Of a DNA stretch of 56,072 bases, positions 41,036-50,384 are shown piece after piece. Numbering within the stretch: position 1 is the first letter of the stretch; each line of letters begins with the position of its first letter. The DNA comes from Bacillaceae bacterium SAS-127. GTDB lineage: Bacteria; Bacillota; Bacilli; Bacillales; Domibacillaceae. Under the pieces are notes generated by a model. That model was not told the DNA's origin, made no database searches, and was given only the letters and a program-made list of their open reading frames with translations. The DNA is taken from NCBI GenBank assembly GCA_002261155.1, contig NKXN01000046.1, positions 1 to 56,072 of the forward strand. Direction: 5' to 3'. The position numbers were made by a program, and so were the translations under genes.

Positions 41036-42217
41036 ATGTATTTAATGACAAATGGGCGTATTGTGACGGAAACCGAAATAGTAGAAGGCTTTGATTTGTT
41101 AATCGAAAACGACAAGATTAGTAAAATCCTCCCTCAAGGTGAAATTGCAGCAGTTGCATCGAATGTAGAAATTTTAGATGTGGCTGGTGCCTACATTTCT
41201 CCGGGATTCATTGATATTCATTCTGATTACATTGAACAAATGGCCTCGCCAAGACCAACGTCGATGATGGATTTTCATTTAAGCATTCGTGAAGCGGAAA
41301 AAGAATTGATTTCTCATGGGATTACAACTATTTTTCATTCGCTTTCTTTATACAAGCATGCTGAATTTGTTCATAAGCAAATACGAAACCCAGAAAATGT
41401 GGCGAAATTTATTGAATTAATTGATGAAACAAGAAGTAACAAGCACTTAATTCATCATCGTTTTCATGCTCGGTTCGAAGTGGATAATATCGATGAAGTT
41501 GATAACTTGAAGAAATATATTGCTGAGAAAAAAGTTCATCTTGTCTCTTTTATGGATCATACACCTGGACAAGGGCAATTCCGTGATTTGGAAATGTACC
41601 GTGAGACGATTAAAGGTTATCATGCGGTGACAGATGAAGAAATTAATAGAGATATCGCGGTTCAACAAAGTAGAGAAACGCTCACTGTTGAGGATTTAAG
41701 AGAGATTGCCCAATTTGCAATCGAACATAACATCCCTGTTGCCTCGCATGATGATGACACATTTGAAAAACTTGAGCTGATCAAAAGTTTTGGGACAACG
41801 ATTAGTGAGTTTCCGATTACATTGGATGTAGCAAAGCGTGCAAAACAGCTAGATATGATGACGATTGGTGGTGCTCCTAATGTTCTACTTGGTGGATCAC
41901 ATAGCGGAAACTTGTCTGCACAAGAAGCGATTCAACATGGCTGTATCGATATTCTTTGTAGTGACTACTATCCGTCAGCGATGTTGCACTCGATTTTTAC
42001 CATGAATAAAAAGTTTGGTATCGATCTAGCCGAGTTATTCCGTCTTGTCACGATCAATCCAGCGAAAGCTGTCTTTATGGATGAGGAACGAGGCTCAGTG
42101 GCAGAAGGAAAGAAAGCGGATCTATTAATAATAGAAGAAATTGATGATCGTTTCCCTGTAATTACTACTGTCTTTGTGGATGGGAAACTCATTCAAAAAA
42201 CAAATTACATTGCCTAA
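41036..42217 (+). CDS. phnM: Ribose 1-phosphonate triphosphate diphosphatase PhnM
   Basis: A 393-residue amidohydrolase-superfamily enzyme. Metal-site regions: ISPGFIDIHSDYIEQMASPRP (about 55, spanning the HxD equivalent), FHSLS, MDHTPGQGQF, PVASHDDDT (about 235) and DILCSDYYPSAML. PhnM releases pyrophosphate from the ribose 1-phosphonate triphosphate made by the core complex. ATG with AGGAGGAAAG. It has no TIM-barrel truncation; length is normal (378 in E. coli). Confidence 0.92.
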   Translation: MYLMTNGRIVTETEIVEGFDLLIENDKISKILPQGEIAAVASNVEILDVAGAYISPGFIDIHSDYIEQMASPRPTSMMDFHLSIREAEKELISHGITTIFHSLSLYKHAEFVHKQIRNPENVAKFIELIDETRSNKHLIHHRFHARFEVDNIDEVDNLKKYIAEKKVHLVSFMDHTPGQGQFRDLEMYRETIKGYHAVTDEEINRDIAVQQSRETLTVEDLREIAQFAIEHNIPVASHDDDTFEKLELIKSFGTTISEFPITLDVAKRAKQLDMMTIGGAPNVLLGGSHSGNLSAQEAIQHGCIDILCSDYYPSAMLHSIFTMNKKFGIDLAELFRLVTINPAKAVFMDEERGSVAEGKKADLLIIEEIDDRFPVITTVFVDGKLIQKTNYIA

Positions 42218-42233
42218 CGAAAGGGGTTTGTAA

Positions 42234-42863
42234 ATGGAAAAGATGCTTTCGGTTGAACCGTATATACATGAACATGTTGTTTTGAAAGATAGTCAATTAG
42301 GAGAATATACCGAGGTCGGTGCGTACAATCACTTAGAGAATGTCGTGCTTGGTGATTACTCTTTTACCGGGGCCTACTGTATGCTGCAAAATACGCAAAT
42401 TGGGAAATTCGCTAACATTGCTCCTTCTGTAAGGATTGGTGCGACTACTCATCCGATGGACAGACCAACATTGCATCATATTACGTATCGAAGAAAAATG
42501 TATGGCGTGGATACAAAGGATGATGTTGAGTTTTTTTCATGGAGAGAATCACAAGTTGTTCGACTTGGACATGATACGTGGATCGGACATGGGGCGATAA
42601 TTATGCCAGGGGTAACGATTGGGAATGGAGCAATTATTGGTGCTGGAGCGGTTGTGACAAAAGATGTGGCTCCTTACTCGGTCGTCGTTGGTGTCCCTGT
42701 AAAGGAAGTTCGGAAAAGATTTAGTGAAGAAGTCATTGAGAGTTTAGAACGTATTCAGTGGTGGGACTGGTCGCATGAGCTGATTAAAGAACGAATTGAG
42801 CTATTATCAGGCTCAGTTGAGGAGTTCATCAATATGTATGATCAAGGTAGGTCAGACAGATGA
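42234..42863 (+). CDS. Phn-associated hexapeptide-repeat transferase
   Basis: A 209-residue left-handed beta-helix protein with repeats such as VLKDSQLGEYTEVGAYNHLE, VLGDYSFTGAYCM and HGAIIMPGVTIGNGAIIGAG, followed by KDVAPYSVVVGVPVKEVRKR. This is the acyltransferase type often encoded in C-P lyase operons (the phosphonate-metabolism hexapeptide family), possibly taking the place of PhnO by acylating aminophosphonates. The acyl donor and substrate are not known. It overlaps phnL by 4 bases. Confidence 0.8.
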   Translation: MEKMLSVEPYIHEHVVLKDSQLGEYTEVGAYNHLENVVLGDYSFTGAYCMLQNTQIGKFANIAPSVRIGATTHPMDRPTLHHITYRRKMYGVDTKDDVEFFSWRESQVVRLGHDTWIGHGAIIMPGVTIGNGAIIGAGAVVTKDVAPYSVVVGVPVKEVRKRFSEEVIESLERIQWWDWSHELIKERIELLSGSVEEFINMYDQGRSDR

Positions 42864-43579
42864 ATAAAATCTTGTCAGTTGAACATTTATCCAAATTCTT
42901 TACTCTCCATCATTTAAATAAACATATTAATGGAATTCATGACATTGATTTTTATGTCAATGAAGGAGAATTCATTGGTTTAACAGGAAAAAGTGGGAGC
43001 GGAAAATCGACGGTGTTGAAGTGTATTTACCGAACGTATTTATCGAACAGTGGCTTAATTACTTATCATTCGAAGCAATACGGTTTGGTGGATCTCACTC
43101 AACTAGGTGAACGTGAGGTTGTAGAATTGCGGAAACAAGAGATCGGATATGTCTCCCAATTTTTAAAAACGATGCCGCGAACGACGGCGCGAGAAATGGT
43201 GAATGAGGCTCTTTTAGAAACAGGATATGAAGAAGAGTTTGCCCGTCGTGAAACGGAGAGAATTCTTGCTCATTTTGAATTAGATGAAGAGTTATGGGAT
43301 AGTTATCCGACGACTTTTTCAGGTGGTGAGAAGCTTCGATTGAATATCGCTCGCGCTATGGTGAAGCGGCCACGACTCTTATTGCTGGATGAACCGACCG
43401 CCAGTTTAGATCAGGCATCTAAAGAGAGAGTGAAGCAGCTACTTGAACAGCTCAAACAAGAAGGAACGACAATGCTAGGTATTTTTCATGACTTAGAATT
43501 TATGCAAGATTTATGTGATCGTGAGTACAAAATGAAAGATGGAAAGTTAGTAGACACTAAAGCATCAGCTACCAATTAA
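42860..43579 (+). CDS. phnL: C-P lyase accessory ATPase PhnL
   Basis: A 239-residue ATPase: LSKFFTLHHLNKHINGI near the start is characteristic of PhnL, then Walker A GKSGSGKST, signature FSGGEKLR, Walker B LLLLDEPTASLD and H-loop FHDLEFM. PhnL is required in vivo for making the ribose phosphonate intermediate and can stack on PhnK. Coupled to the transferase gene upstream. Confidence 0.92.
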   Translation: MNKILSVEHLSKFFTLHHLNKHINGIHDIDFYVNEGEFIGLTGKSGSGKSTVLKCIYRTYLSNSGLITYHSKQYGLVDLTQLGEREVVELRKQEIGYVSQFLKTMPRTTAREMVNEALLETGYEEEFARRETERILAHFELDEELWDSYPTTFSGGEKLRLNIARAMVKRPRLLLLDEPTASLDQASKERVKQLLEQLKQEGTTMLGIFHDLEFMQDLCDREYKMKDGKLVDTKASATN

Positions 43580-43597
43580 TTAGAGAGGAGTGGAAAG

Positions 43598-44461
43598 TTG
43601 TTGATCGATTTACATTGTCATTCAAAAATATCGGATAACTCGATGCCACTAGCAGATTTAATAGGGCACGCTAAACAACGCGGAGTAACTCATTTGGCGA
43701 TCACGGATCATGATACGACGAAAGGGTTAATTAAAGCGGAACAACTTGGGAAGGAAATAGGGGTAGAGATTATTCCTGGAATTGAGATCTCTGCATTTGA
43801 TTTTAAACGAAATCGTCGTGCTCATATTCTTGGATACTTTGTTTCTCCTAACCACTCAGCAATTAAATATCTTTGTGACCCGCTAATTCAAGCTCGTCAT
43901 GAAGCGTCCTATCAAATGACACAAAAAATTATCGATGCAGGTTATGATATTACGTGGGAAGAAGTTGAAAACTATGCGGTCGGTGGAACGGGTGTATATA
44001 AACAGCATATTATGCATGCGTTAATGGCCAAAGGTTATACTGATACGATTTATGGTGAATTGTATAATCAGCTATTTTCTCGCGGTGGGGATGGTCAACC
44101 GGTAGGGATTGCTTTTGTGCCTTTACAATATGTCGATGTAGTTGAGGCCATTTTTGCGATTCGAGCAGCAGGTGGAGTCCCTGTTCTTGCGCATCCGAAA
44201 CAATTTAATAGTTTTGAAGCGATTGGTGAATGGGTGAGTGTAGGACTTGAAGGAATTGAAGTGCTTCATCCGTTGCATGGCCCAGAGGATGAAAAGTTAG
44301 CGATGGAATTTGCTGAGAAATATCGACTTGTTGAAACGGCTGGATCTGATTTTCATGGATTATACGGAGACTCAACACAATTCCCATTAGGCTGTAAGGA
44401 TACCGGTGTGGATCGGTTGAATAAATTGAAAGAACGACATGTGAAAATTCATTCAAAATAA
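43598..44461 (+). CDS. PHP-type cyclic phosphodiesterase of the C-P lyase pathway (PhnPP-like)
   Basis: A 287-residue PHP protein: DLHCHSKISDNSM at the start, ITDHDTTKG (about 34), PGIEISAFD (about 60), LAHPKQF (about 198) and AGSDFHGLYGDS (about 250). A PHP enzyme from a C-P lyase operon of Eggerthella lenta is known to hydrolyse 5-phosphoribosyl 1,2-cyclic phosphate fully to ribose 5-phosphate and phosphate. As phnP and phnN are absent here, this gene is the natural last step. TTG start with AGAGAGGAG. Last gene of the operon. Confidence 0.75.
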   Translation: MLIDLHCHSKISDNSMPLADLIGHAKQRGVTHLAITDHDTTKGLIKAEQLGKEIGVEIIPGIEISAFDFKRNRRAHILGYFVSPNHSAIKYLCDPLIQARHEASYQMTQKIIDAGYDITWEEVENYAVGGTGVYKQHIMHALMAKGYTDTIYGELYNQLFSRGGDGQPVGIAFVPLQYVDVVEAIFAIRAAGGVPVLAHPKQFNSFEAIGEWVSVGLEGIEVLHPLHGPEDEKLAMEFAEKYRLVETAGSDFHGLYGDSTQFPLGCKDTGVDRLNKLKERHVKIHSK

Positions 44462-44472
44462 TACCACTTATA

Positions 44473-44510
44473 ATGAGGGTGTCCAGATACTTCTGGTCAG
44501 CCTTATTTTG
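44473..44510 (+). terminator. Probable terminator of the phn operon
   Basis: GGGTGTCCAGA and TCTGGTCAGCC pair (with mismatches) around TACT, followed by TTATTTT. Confidence 0.6.
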
Positions 44511-44664
44511 GTGTTAGCCTATATTTTTTGAAGTATAAAAAACTGAAAAATAAAATAATTATCATTTATTGTCGAATTAGTAAATATTATAGAATTAATG
44601 ATTCCTAAGGCGTATAATAATGAAGGTGATATTTATTAGATTAAGGATTATTGCACCATGACTA

Positions 44665-44765
44665 TATCCCTCATAAGGGCAAACCTATTGAAAGGTAGGG
44701 ACGCAAAGCTACGGGTCTAAAGTGGGGAAAACCATGACAGCCGGGCCGCCAAATAGCATGTTAGT
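44665..44765 (+). ncRNA. Cyclic di-GMP-I (GEMM) riboswitch
   Basis: The conserved GEMM core is visible: AAGGGCAAACC, GAAAGGTAGGGACGCAAAGC, ACGGGTCT and GACAGCCGGGCCGCC. The GNRA-type loop of one arm (TTGAAAGG), the GACGCAAAGC junction and the receptor-containing second arm follow the standard order. It lies about 50 bases before an ATP-grasp gene that is followed by a chemoreceptor gene, so both are probably controlled by c-di-GMP. No clear terminator separates it from the start codon; control may be at translation. Confidence 0.9.
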
Positions 44766-44809
44766 TGCTAGTTTTACATCAATGAAAAAATATTTGAGGA
44801 GGGCAATTT

Positions 44810-45982
44810 ATGATTATTTTAGACAAGCCATATGTTTCGCACTTACTTTCATCTTCTATTAAGGATCTTCAAATCCCTGTTATTAAAGTAAATGATGTAG
44901 AGATCCCAAATGAAGACGAATTATTTTTAACAGAGAAAGAGCTATTTTTACAGCAGTTCTCAAGTTCGGAAACTCCGATTCTCTTTAACTCAGAAAACGG
45001 TTTATTCATGTTGAACGAATACTTACCTGATCATCAGTTGACCTCTCTTGCGACGACGTTAAAAAACAAAGCTGCATTTAGAAGGACGCTAACAACTCAT
45101 TTTCCTGAATTTTTCTTCCGTGAACTTTCTTTTGCTGAATTAGATACATTGGATATTAACACGCTTCCGTTTCCGATTATTATTAAGCCGGTTGTTGGCT
45201 ATTCTAGCATTGGTGTGTATCGTATTGATCAAAAGGAAGATTTTGTTGACGCCATCAACAAACTGAAGCAGGATATGTCGATGGCTGGCAGTGCTTACCC
45301 TAAGGAAGTGATCGATAGTCAAACGTTGATTATTGAAGAGCTAATCGAAGGAGATGAGTATGCGATTGATGCCTACTATACGGAAGAAGGTAAGCCGGTC
45401 GTTCTCAACCTTTTTAAACGGATGTTCAGCCACGAGAAGGATATGAGCGATCGAATTTATTTCACAAGTAAGCAAGTGTTAACAGAGGCACTGCGAAAAG
45501 TGGAGACATTTCTTGAAAATATTGGCCCAATCTTTGAGTTACAATCTGCACCTGTACATATTGAAGTGCGTATGAATAGCCAAGGAATCATTGTACCGAT
45601 TGAAGCCAACCCGTTACGGTTTGCTGGCATTGGTACAACAGAACTTGGTGTCCATGCTTATGATATTAATGTATATGAATACTATTTCAAACAGTTAGTA
45701 CCTGATTGGGAAAATATTATGAATGAGATGGACGATTCTATTTATAGTTTCTGTTGTGCTGAAGTCGACCCTTCCATCGATTGTAAAGCAATTGAAGAGG
45801 TCGATCATGAAGCGTTTAAGAGCAATTTTGAGGAGATTTTAGAATATCGTCCGATGGCATTTAATGAATATTCTACGTTTGCAGTCGTCTTCCATAAGGC
45901 AGCTGACTTTGAAGAAAACAAACGAATTTTGCAACTAGATTTAAATGATTTTCTTACAATGAGAGAACTTCAATCCGTTTAA
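44810..45982 (+). CDS. ATP-grasp family protein of unknown substrate
   Basis: A 390-residue ATP-grasp enzyme. Signature regions: PFPIIIKPVVGYSSIGVYRI (about 118, the nucleotide-binding Lys and glycine-rich loop), IIEELIEGDEYAIDAYY (about 170) and the metal-binding end PVHIEVRMNSQGIIVPIEANP (about 248) with RFAGIGTTE. The fold joins a carboxylate to an amine or similar via an acyl phosphate. N-terminal domain shows no close match to known amino-acid ligases. Good AGGAGG site; a c-di-GMP riboswitch precedes it, and a chemoreceptor gene follows after 25 bases. Confidence 0.75.
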   Translation: MIILDKPYVSHLLSSSIKDLQIPVIKVNDVEIPNEDELFLTEKELFLQQFSSSETPILFNSENGLFMLNEYLPDHQLTSLATTLKNKAAFRRTLTTHFPEFFFRELSFAELDTLDINTLPFPIIIKPVVGYSSIGVYRIDQKEDFVDAINKLKQDMSMAGSAYPKEVIDSQTLIIEELIEGDEYAIDAYYTEEGKPVVLNLFKRMFSHEKDMSDRIYFTSKQVLTEALRKVETFLENIGPIFELQSAPVHIEVRMNSQGIIVPIEANPLRFAGIGTTELGVHAYDINVYEYYFKQLVPDWENIMNEMDDSIYSFCCAEVDPSIDCKAIEEVDHEAFKSNFEEILEYRPMAFNEYSTFAVVFHKAADFEENKRILQLDLNDFLTMRELQSV

Positions 45983-46007
45983 TCAGTGAGGAGAAAGGAG
46001 CCATACA

Positions 46008-47693
46008 GTGTTTAAAGCTAAAAAAACGATCAATGGAAAAATAATGTCGGGGATATTAATTCCTATTATTTTATTAAGCGTTATTTTCAGCTCAGTACTT
46101 TTTGTAACGTCTGAGTACATTATTGACGATCATCTTGTTCCTGCATTTGAAGAAGGATTAACGACGAAAATGCACCAATTTAATGGTCTCTTCGATGCGG
46201 AAATGGTGAACGAAGCAAAAACAGATCGCAAAGTATATGCACAATTGTTAGAAAAAGCAAATAGTTTCCAAAAAGCGTTTGGTCTAGAAAATGTGTATAT
46301 TATGAGTAAGGTAGACGGTCAGGAAGTTATTTTATTACTCGGAAATGCTGATGAGCACTTAACTCCACTTGCCTTTACCGAAGATCAAGCGAAAGCTTTG
46401 ACGACAACAGATGTCGTTATAAGCGATTTTTATAAAGATGATTATGGCACGCATAAATCTACCTTTTTACAAATTGAAGGCACGGATTCTGTTCTTGGGT
46501 TAGATGAAGATGCCGATTTCATTAGTGATTTAGAGAATAATTTAATGATCATATGTGTCGGTTTATCGGTTCTTTTTATCGTTATTAGTTACTTTGTTTC
46601 TCGTTTTATTTCAAGGAGAATCTCGAAACCGATCAATGAGCTAGTAGGTTTCACAAAGTTAGTTGCCAGCGGGGATTTAACGAAGGAAATTTCGATTGAC
46701 AGTAATGATGAAACTGGAGAGTTAGCTACTAGCTTTAGTCAAATGCAACAGCAATTAAAGGGTACAATTCAGCATGTGACATCTACATCAGATCATGTCG
46801 TATCATCTTCAGGCGACTTGTCTCAAAGTGTTGGACAAGTGACAGAGGTGATTAATCAAATTTCCACAACGATTCAAGAAGTGGCTGCTAATAGCGATAC
46901 AGTAACTAGTGGAGCGATACAAAACCAAGCGGCGATACAGGAGATTTCAGAAGGTATTTTAGATATTTCCAAATCGACGGTGAATGTGACGGATGAGACG
47001 TTAGAAGCATCGACGGAAGCAGAGCAAGGAAACAAGGCGATTCAAGAGGCGGTTGAAGGGATAGAGGCTATTAATGCGTCGGCGAAATCCTCTATGGAAG
47101 TAACGCAACAGATGAATCAACGCTCCAATGAAGTCGGAAACATTACACAAATGATTACGAATATTTCTGATCAAATTAATTTACTCGCTTTAAATGCAGC
47201 GATTGAGGCTGCTCGTGCAGGAGAATATGGAAAAGGTTTTGCTGTTGTGGCGGAGGAAATCCGACATTTAGCGGAGCAATCTGCTACTTCCGCGAGTGAA
47301 ATTTCTAAGTTAATTAATGAAATGCAAGCGGACTCGAACGAATCGGTATTATCGATTTCTAAAGTTGTAGAGGAGATTGATAAAGAAACGGTAGCGATTC
47401 GTCATGCTGGAGATACTTTCCAGAAAATATCTTTATTAATTAGTAACATCACTGGAAAGATGCAGTCTGTTGCAGCAACGGTTGAAGAAATTTCAGCCGG
47501 ATCGGAACAGGTGTTAACAACAACGAATATGACAGTCCAATCATTAGAAGAAACATCTGACTACACACAAACGGTGGCAGCTTCGATGGAGGAACAGTCT
47601 GCTTCGATGGAAGAAATGCTCGGAACGGCTAATCAATTGCTTGAAATGGCCGAGCATTTAAAAGGACAAATTTCACATTTTAAAATTAAATAA
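46008..47693 (+). CDS. Methyl-accepting chemotaxis protein
   Basis: A 561-residue receptor: helix 1 (about 16-37), an outer domain of ~150 residues, helix 2 (about 178-200), HAMP, then a long signalling helix pair with the invariant hairpin [20 protein letters not shown] and [20 protein letters not shown]. The outer domain is cache-like by size, ligand unknown. GTG start with GAGAAAGGAG. It is in the riboswitch-led unit with the ATP-grasp gene, so its level should respond to c-di-GMP. Confidence 0.88.
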   Translation: MFKAKKTINGKIMSGILIPIILLSVIFSSVLFVTSEYIIDDHLVPAFEEGLTTKMHQFNGLFDAEMVNEAKTDRKVYAQLLEKANSFQKAFGLENVYIMSKVDGQEVILLLGNADEHLTPLAFTEDQAKALTTTDVVISDFYKDDYGTHKSTFLQIEGTDSVLGLDEDADFISDLENNLMIICVGLSVLFIVISYFVSRFISRRISKPINELVGFTKLVASGDLTKEISIDSNDETGELATSFSQMQQQLKGTIQHVTSTSDHVVSSSGDLSQSVGQVTEVINQISTTIQEVAANSDTVTSGAIQNQAAIQEISEGILDISKSTVNVTDETLEASTEAEQGNKAIQEAVEGIEAINASAKSSMEVTQQMNQRSNEVGNITQMITNISDQINLLALNAAIEAARAGEYGKGFAVVAEEIRHLAEQSATSASEISKLINEMQADSNESVLSISKVVEEIDKETVAIRHAGDTFQKISLLISNITGKMQSVAATVEEISAGSEQVLTTTNMTVQSLEETSDYTQTVAASMEEQSASMEEMLGTANQLLEMAEHLKGQISHFKIK

Positions 47694-47700
47694 ATTGAAA

Positions 47701-47745
47701 GAGTCAGCATTTTATTGGAGAAACCAGGAAATGCTGGCTCTTTTC
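47701..47745 (+). terminator. Intrinsic terminator after the chemoreceptor gene
   Basis: GAGTCAGCATTT and AAATGCTGGCTC pair around a 16-base loop and are followed by TTTT. Confidence 0.75.
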
Positions 47746-47821
47746 ATTTGTCGAAAGGATTCAAGCGGTAAAAAACGTGGTATGATAGTTATAATAGAGT
47801 CAAAGCAGAGGAGGATGGGCC

Positions 47822-48649
47822 ATGTTGGATTTGCAAAAACAAATAATAGAAGAGTTGAAAGTTCAACCAACGATCGATCCGCAAGAGGAAATTCGTAAAA
47901 GTGTTGATTTTATGAAAGCTTATTTAAGAAAACACTCTTTTTTAAATGGATTTGTTCTAGGTATTTCTGGCGGGCAGGATTCGACGCTTGCTGGTAAGCT
48001 TGCACAAATGGCAGTGAGTGAGCTGAGAAGGGAAACTGGCTCGGATAAATATGTATTTTGTGCCGTGCGCCTTCCGTATGGTGTACAACAAGATGAGAAT
48101 GAATGCCAAGATGCTCTTGCTTTCATTAAGCCGGATAAAGTGTATGGCGTGAATATTAAGCCCGCTGTTGAGGCTAGTGAAGCCACATTGAAGAAAGTTG
48201 GTGTTGAACTGAGCGATTTTGCCAAGGGAAATGAAAAAGCTAGGGAACGGATGAAGGTACAGTATAGCATTGCAGCTATGAAAAATTGTGTAGTGATTGG
48301 GACGGATCATGCGGCAGAAGCGGTTACTGGATTTTACACGAAGTATGGGGATGGTGGAGCGGATATTGTACCGCTATATCGCTTAAACAAGCGTCAAGGA
48401 CGATTAATGTTGAAAGAACTTCAGTGTCCAGAGCATCTATACTTGAAAGTGCCAACTGCTGACTTAGAAGAAGATCGTCCACAGCTACCAGATGAAGTGG
48501 CTCTTGGTGTGACATATGAAGACATTGATGACTATTTAGAAGGTAAACCTGTGTCTGATGCAGCGAGAAAAAGAATTGAACAATTGTATATGAATTCTCG
48601 GCATAAACGGCATATGCCGATTACAATTTTTGATGATTTTTGGAAGTGA
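47822..48649 (+). CDS. nadE: Ammonia-dependent NAD+ synthetase
   Basis: A 275-residue synthetase. P-loop [14 protein letters not shown] (about 45), [39 protein letters not shown] and [18 protein letters not shown], and the end [16 protein letters not shown]. It converts deamido-NAD, ATP and ammonia into NAD+. Length equals B. subtilis NadE (272). No glutaminase domain is attached. ATG with GAGGAGGATGG; single gene with its own terminator. Confidence 0.95.
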   Translation: MLDLQKQIIEELKVQPTIDPQEEIRKSVDFMKAYLRKHSFLNGFVLGISGGQDSTLAGKLAQMAVSELRRETGSDKYVFCAVRLPYGVQQDENECQDALAFIKPDKVYGVNIKPAVEASEATLKKVGVELSDFAKGNEKARERMKVQYSIAAMKNCVVIGTDHAAEAVTGFYTKYGDGGADIVPLYRLNKRQGRLMLKELQCPEHLYLKVPTADLEEDRPQLPDEVALGVTYEDIDDYLEGKPVSDAARKRIEQLYMNSRHKRHMPITIFDDFWK

Positions 48650-48690
48650 AAAACGAGCGTCCTTGTTAGGGGGGACGCTTGTTTTTATTT
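48650..48690 (+). terminator. Intrinsic terminator of nadE
   Basis: ACGAGCGTCC and GGACGCTTGT pair and are followed by TTTTATTTTT. Confidence 0.8.
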
Positions 48691-48821
48691 TTGTTCGTAG
48701 TGGATAAATTCTAAAAATTATGCAAATTATTTTTGCGCCAAAAATTAAAGCATTTGTAATTTTCGCAAAAAATATGGACTATTTTTTGTTTGTTTGTTAG
48801 ACTTCTAGGTAATTAGCTCGT

Positions 48822-48839
48822 TTTCGTAATATTACGAAA
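48822..48839. promoter_or_regulatory. 18-bp perfect palindrome upstream of the AGCS symporter gene
   Basis: TTTCGTAATATTACGAAA lies in the 310-base gap between nadE and the symporter gene. A perfect palindrome of this length is a likely operator; I do not recognise the regulator. The rest of the gap is AT-rich, with no gene visible. Confidence 0.5.
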
Positions 48840-48960
48840 TAGATTCATACTAAATATTTTTGTATGATTATTCATTGAAGGTAATGAAAGCGATATCATT
48901 CAGGTTGGACATAGCTTATTTACCGTAATAATGAACAAAACATCTTAAGGGGGACACAAT

Positions 48961-50340
48961 ATGGAGAAGTTTGAGCAAATGATTTCTGAGATTACAGGCT
49001 GGATTTGGGGAATGCCGATGATCTTATTATTGTTAGGCGGAGGGGTATTTTTAACTATTCGTATCGGTTTCTTTCAATTCCGTTATTTTCCACATATAAT
49101 TAAGGAAACATTCGGAAAAATCTTTTCGAAGGATGATGCACCAGGGTCGGTGACACCGTTTCAGGCTACGACTTCTGCATTAGCTTCCACAATTGGAGCA
49201 GCCAATATTGTTGGTGTACCAGTAGCGATTGCCTTAGGGGGACCAGGAGCGATCTTCTGGATGTGGTTAGTTGCTATGATTGGGATGGGTTCTAAATATG
49301 CGGAAGTCGTTCTTGGGGTTAAATATCGTACGAAAAATGAAGAAGGTGAATGGACAGGCGGTCCGATGCATTACATTGAAAAAGGGCTTGGTTGGAAGCC
49401 GGTTGCTAGCTTTTTCGCTTTCTTCCTTATGTTAGAGATTGTAGCAAGCACAATGGTTCAATCGAATTCTTTATCGCAAACGGTCGAATCTTCTTTTAAT
49501 ATCCCGCCAATTGTAACAGCACTAATTGTTGTAGTATTAGTAGCGCTTGTTACACTAGGAGGAATTCAGCGTATTGGCTCTGTCACTGAAAAGTTTATTC
49601 CGTTAATGGTCATTATATACTTAGTAAGCGCTATCATCGTGTTAGCTTTTAATGTGTCGGAAATTCCAGCAGCTTTTGCTTTAATTTTTAAATCTGCGTT
49701 TGCACCTATTTCTGCAGCAGGAGGGTTCGCAGGAGCAGGGGTAGCTGCGGCTATTCGTTGGGGACTTGCACGTGGAATTTACTCGAATGAAGCAGGGATG
49801 GGGACGGCTCCGATTGCCCATGCGGCAGCGAAAACGGATCATCCAGCTAAACAAGGATTATGGGGAATTTTTGAGGTTGTCATTGATACTCTTGTTGTTT
49901 GTACGATGACGGCTTTGCTTGTATTGACGTCTGGAGCTTGGAAAGAAGTAACAGCGGATAAAGCATCTACAATGGTTGTTGAAGCATTATCTACAGTAAT
50001 GGGAAGCGGTATAGCTGGAACATTAATCTCTATTTGTTTATTCTTTTTTGTCTTATCTACAGTCGTTGTTATCGTATTCTACGGAGAGAAACAGGCGGAA
50101 TATTTATTTGGTCTTCGATTTGCAAAGGTAATGAGATTCGTTTATTTAGTAGCTATTATCGTAGGAGCAGTTGGTGGCTTGCAATTCATCTGGCAATTCC
50201 TTGACTTAATGCTAGCGATGATTATTTTACCGAACGTTATTGCTCTTCTATTCTTGAGTGGAGAAGTGAAAGAGTTGACTCAAGATTATATAAAAAATTA
50301 TATTGATCAAGGAAAAGCGAATAAGAAACATACAGCATAA
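48961..50340 (+). CDS. Sodium:alanine/glycine symporter family protein (AGCS)
   Basis: A 459-residue transporter with about eleven helices. Family motifs: GSVTPFQATTSALASTIGA, GGPGAIFWMWLVAMIGMGSK, TGGPMHYIEKGLG and ARGIYSNEAGMGTAPIAHAAA. Members couple sodium to uptake of alanine, glycine or glutamine (AlsT-like). It has an AAGGGGG site and is followed 44 bases later by a RocB-like peptidase gene, so peptide or amino-acid use may be the common theme. Confidence 0.88.
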   Translation: MEKFEQMISEITGWIWGMPMILLLLGGGVFLTIRIGFFQFRYFPHIIKETFGKIFSKDDAPGSVTPFQATTSALASTIGAANIVGVPVAIALGGPGAIFWMWLVAMIGMGSKYAEVVLGVKYRTKNEEGEWTGGPMHYIEKGLGWKPVASFFAFFLMLEIVASTMVQSNSLSQTVESSFNIPPIVTALIVVVLVALVTLGGIQRIGSVTEKFIPLMVIIYLVSAIIVLAFNVSEIPAAFALIFKSAFAPISAAGGFAGAGVAAAIRWGLARGIYSNEAGMGTAPIAHAAAKTDHPAKQGLWGIFEVVIDTLVVCTMTALLVLTSGAWKEVTADKASTMVVEALSTVMGSGIAGTLISICLFFFVLSTVVVIVFYGEKQAEYLFGLRFAKVMRFVYLVAIIVGAVGGLQFIWQFLDLMLAMIILPNVIALLFLSGEVKELTQDYIKNYIDQGKANKKHTA

Positions 50341-50384
50341 TTTATTTTACTAGTTTTTTAAAAACAACAGAGAGGAATAGAGAC

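Noticed and set aside
47695-47898. 67-codon plus-strand frame between the chemoreceptor gene and nadE
   Set aside because: It spans a strong terminator and the nadE ribosome site and has no start signal; a chance frame.
47920-48310. Two overlapping ~116-codon minus-strand frames inside nadE
   Set aside because: Antisense to nadE, which has all catalytic motifs in place.
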